This document shows positions 4,514-5,676 of a stretch of DNA of 5,676 nucleotides, in pieces. How positions within the stretch are numbered: position 1 is the stretch's first letter; the number at the start of each line of letters is the position of its first letter. The translations under genes were made by a program, and so were the position numbers. The notes beneath the pieces were generated by a model. The model made no database searches. It had not been told where the DNA came from and worked only from the letters and a program-made list of their open reading frames with translations. This DNA comes from an uncultured Ruminococcus sp. (GTDB lineage Bacteria; Bacillota; Clostridia; Oscillospirales; CAG-272): positions 1 to 5,676 of the forward strand of contig CACYEW010000359.1 of NCBI GenBank assembly GCA_902773455.1, written 5' to 3'.

Positions 4514-5676
4514 TGGAAAAAGAGCAAAAGACAGAACTGTTGAAACTGATAATATCGGCGGTCCTTTTCGCCGCCGCGCTTATCTTTGAACATCTCGTTC
4601 ACACTCACGCCGCCGTATATATCGTTCTGTATCTGCTCTCGTACGCCGTCGCCGGTTACGAGGTGGTGTTCAAGGCGGTAAAGAACATTATAAAACTCAA
4701 TCCGCTCGACGAAACGTTTCTTATGACCGCGGCTTCCGTCGGCGCGATATTCACCGGATCCTTTGCGGAAGCTTCCGGAATAATGATACTTTACGGCTTC
4801 GGCGAATTCCTGCAGGATCTCGCGGTCGATAAGAGCAGAGACGCGATAAAGGCGCTTATGGATATAACGCCCGATTCGGCAACCGTGCTCCGCGGCGGCG
4901 AAATGGTCGAGCTCGAGCCCGGAAATATAGTCCCGGGCGACCGCGTGGTGATCAAAAACGGCAGACGCGTACCGGTAGACGGTACCGTAGTATCGGGTTC
5001 TTCGCTTATAGACGCTTCGGCCGTAACGGGAGAGTCGGTCCCCGTTTCCGTCAGCGTCGGCGACAGGCTGATGAGCGGTACGGTAAACGTCGGATCGGAG
5101 ATCGTTATGACTGCCGATACGGCTTATGAGAACTCCACCGCCGCGAAAATGGCGAAGCTTGCCGAAGAGGCGGAAAAGAAGAAAGCTCATACAGAGGATT
5201 TCATAACGAGATTCGCAAAAATATATACCCCGGCCGTGGTTATCGCGGCTGCGCTTATCGCCGTCATACCTCCGATATTCGGCGGCGCGTGGAGCGAATG
5301 GATACACAGGGCGCTCGTTTTACTCGTCGTATCCTGCCCGTGCGCGCTCGTTATATCTGTGCCTCTTACGTTTTTCGCCGGTATCGGCGCCGCGTCGAAG
5401 CGCGGTATACTCGTAAAGGGCGGAGAATACTTTGAGACCGTGTCGAGGGCCGGAATATTCGCTTTTGATAAGACCGGCACGCTCACCGAAGGCAGGCTGA
5501 CGGTATCGGACGTCAAAGCGGTAAACGACCGGGATCTGCTCATAAAGATCGCCCGCTCGGCTGAATCGCATTCAGATCATCCGATAGCGAAAGCGATATG
5601 CGCGCTCGACGGCGATACCGTTACGGCGGAAGAAGTCACGGAGACCGCGGGCGAGGGTATCGAATGCAAAATCGAA
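4510..5676 (+). CDS. cadA: P1B-type heavy-metal (Zn/Cd/Pb) efflux ATPase, C-terminus cut by window edge
   Basis: The first 389 residues of a membrane metal pump of the ZntA/CadA type, which drives cations out of the cytoplasm with ATP; complete members without an N-terminal metal domain are roughly 600 residues or more. Seen in order: hydrophobic segments about 10-30, 35-54, 69-83 and 86-103; actuator domain with TGES at 173-176; segments about 241-257 and 266-292, the latter with the transport motif C276-P-C278; phosphorylation motif DKTGTLT from D320; nucleotide-binding HP motif at H357-P358; GEG at 381-383. CPC with an alpha5 zinc-type repressor upstream points to Zn/Cd/Pb rather than copper, although the TM8 ligand that would confirm this is missing. 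No N-terminal HMA domain or CxxC is present. ATG 4510 overlaps the repressor stop (ATGA); a second in-frame ATG follows at 4513. GGAG at 4495-4498 is a distant ribosome site, so coupling is likely. The symbol reflects family resemblance only. Confidence 0.93.
   Translation, partial: MMEKEQKTELLKLIISAVLFAAALIFEHLVHTHAAVYIVLYLLSYAVAGYEVVFKAVKNIIKLNPLDETFLMTAASVGAIFTGSFAEASGIMILYGFGEFLQDLAVDKSRDAIKALMDITPDSATVLRGGEMVELEPGNIVPGDRVVIKNGRRVPVDGTVVSGSSLIDASAVTGESVPVSVSVGDRLMSGTVNVGSEIVMTADTAYENSTAAKMAKLAEEAEKKKAHTEDFITRFAKIYTPAVVIAAALIAVIPPIFGGAWSEWIHRALVLLVVSCPCALVISVPLTFFAGIGAASKRGILVKGGEYFETVSRAGIFAFDKTGTLTEGRLTVSDVKAVNDRDLLIKIARSAESHSDHPIAKAICALDGDTVTAEEVTETAGEGIECKIE

Noticed and set aside
4486..5307. 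Minus-strand open frame opposite the ATPase
   Set aside because: It is antisense in the same codon register as a P-type ATPase with TGES, CPC and DKTGT motifs; its upstream end is set by a single TTA codon in the ATPase.

Overview
The window looks like a piece of a Clostridia-type (Bacillota) chromosome, possibly from an uncultured gut anaerobe. This is an inference. It rests on strong GGAGG-type ribosome binding sites, SigA-like promoters, a Clostridia-style ArsR/P1B-ATPase pair, a radical SAM/DUF2344 pair common in anaerobes, and a gut-type GH78-like glycosidase. No rRNA, tRNA, CRISPR array, insertion sequence or phage gene was seen.

Layout: positions 1-4050 hold three tightly packed minus-strand genes. 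In order of transcription they are a TIGR03960-type radical SAM protein (2185-4035), its partner DUF2344/TIGR03936 protein (1523-2215, overlapping the first) and a GH78 alpha-L-rhamnosidase-like protein (1-1509, cut by the left edge). The gap between the last two is only 13 nt, so one transcript from a promoter at 4065-4093 is likely. From 4123 to the right edge lies a divergent plus-strand unit: promoter with overlapping palindromic operator, an ArsR/SmtB repressor (4181-4513), and a CPC-type heavy-metal P-type ATPase (4510-5676, cut by the right edge).

How they work together: the right unit is a self-regulated metal-efflux module. The repressor should sit on the operator over its own -10 region and release when Zn(II), or a similar ion, fills its alpha5 site; the co-translated ATPase then exports the metal. 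The left unit pairs an uncharacterised Fe-S/AdoMet enzyme with its usual partner, then adds a sugar hydrolase with no obvious functional link.

The most interesting signal is at the radical SAM/DUF2344 junction. An A AAA AAA heptamer in the correct slippery register lies directly before the radical SAM stop codon, a small hairpin follows, and DUF2344 is in the -1 frame. Because these two proteins occur fused in other bacteria, frameshifting (or a homopolymer sequencing error) could produce a fusion here. Simple translational coupling remains the more conservative explanation. The rest of the window is largely ordinary, and nothing in it clearly amounts to a new system.
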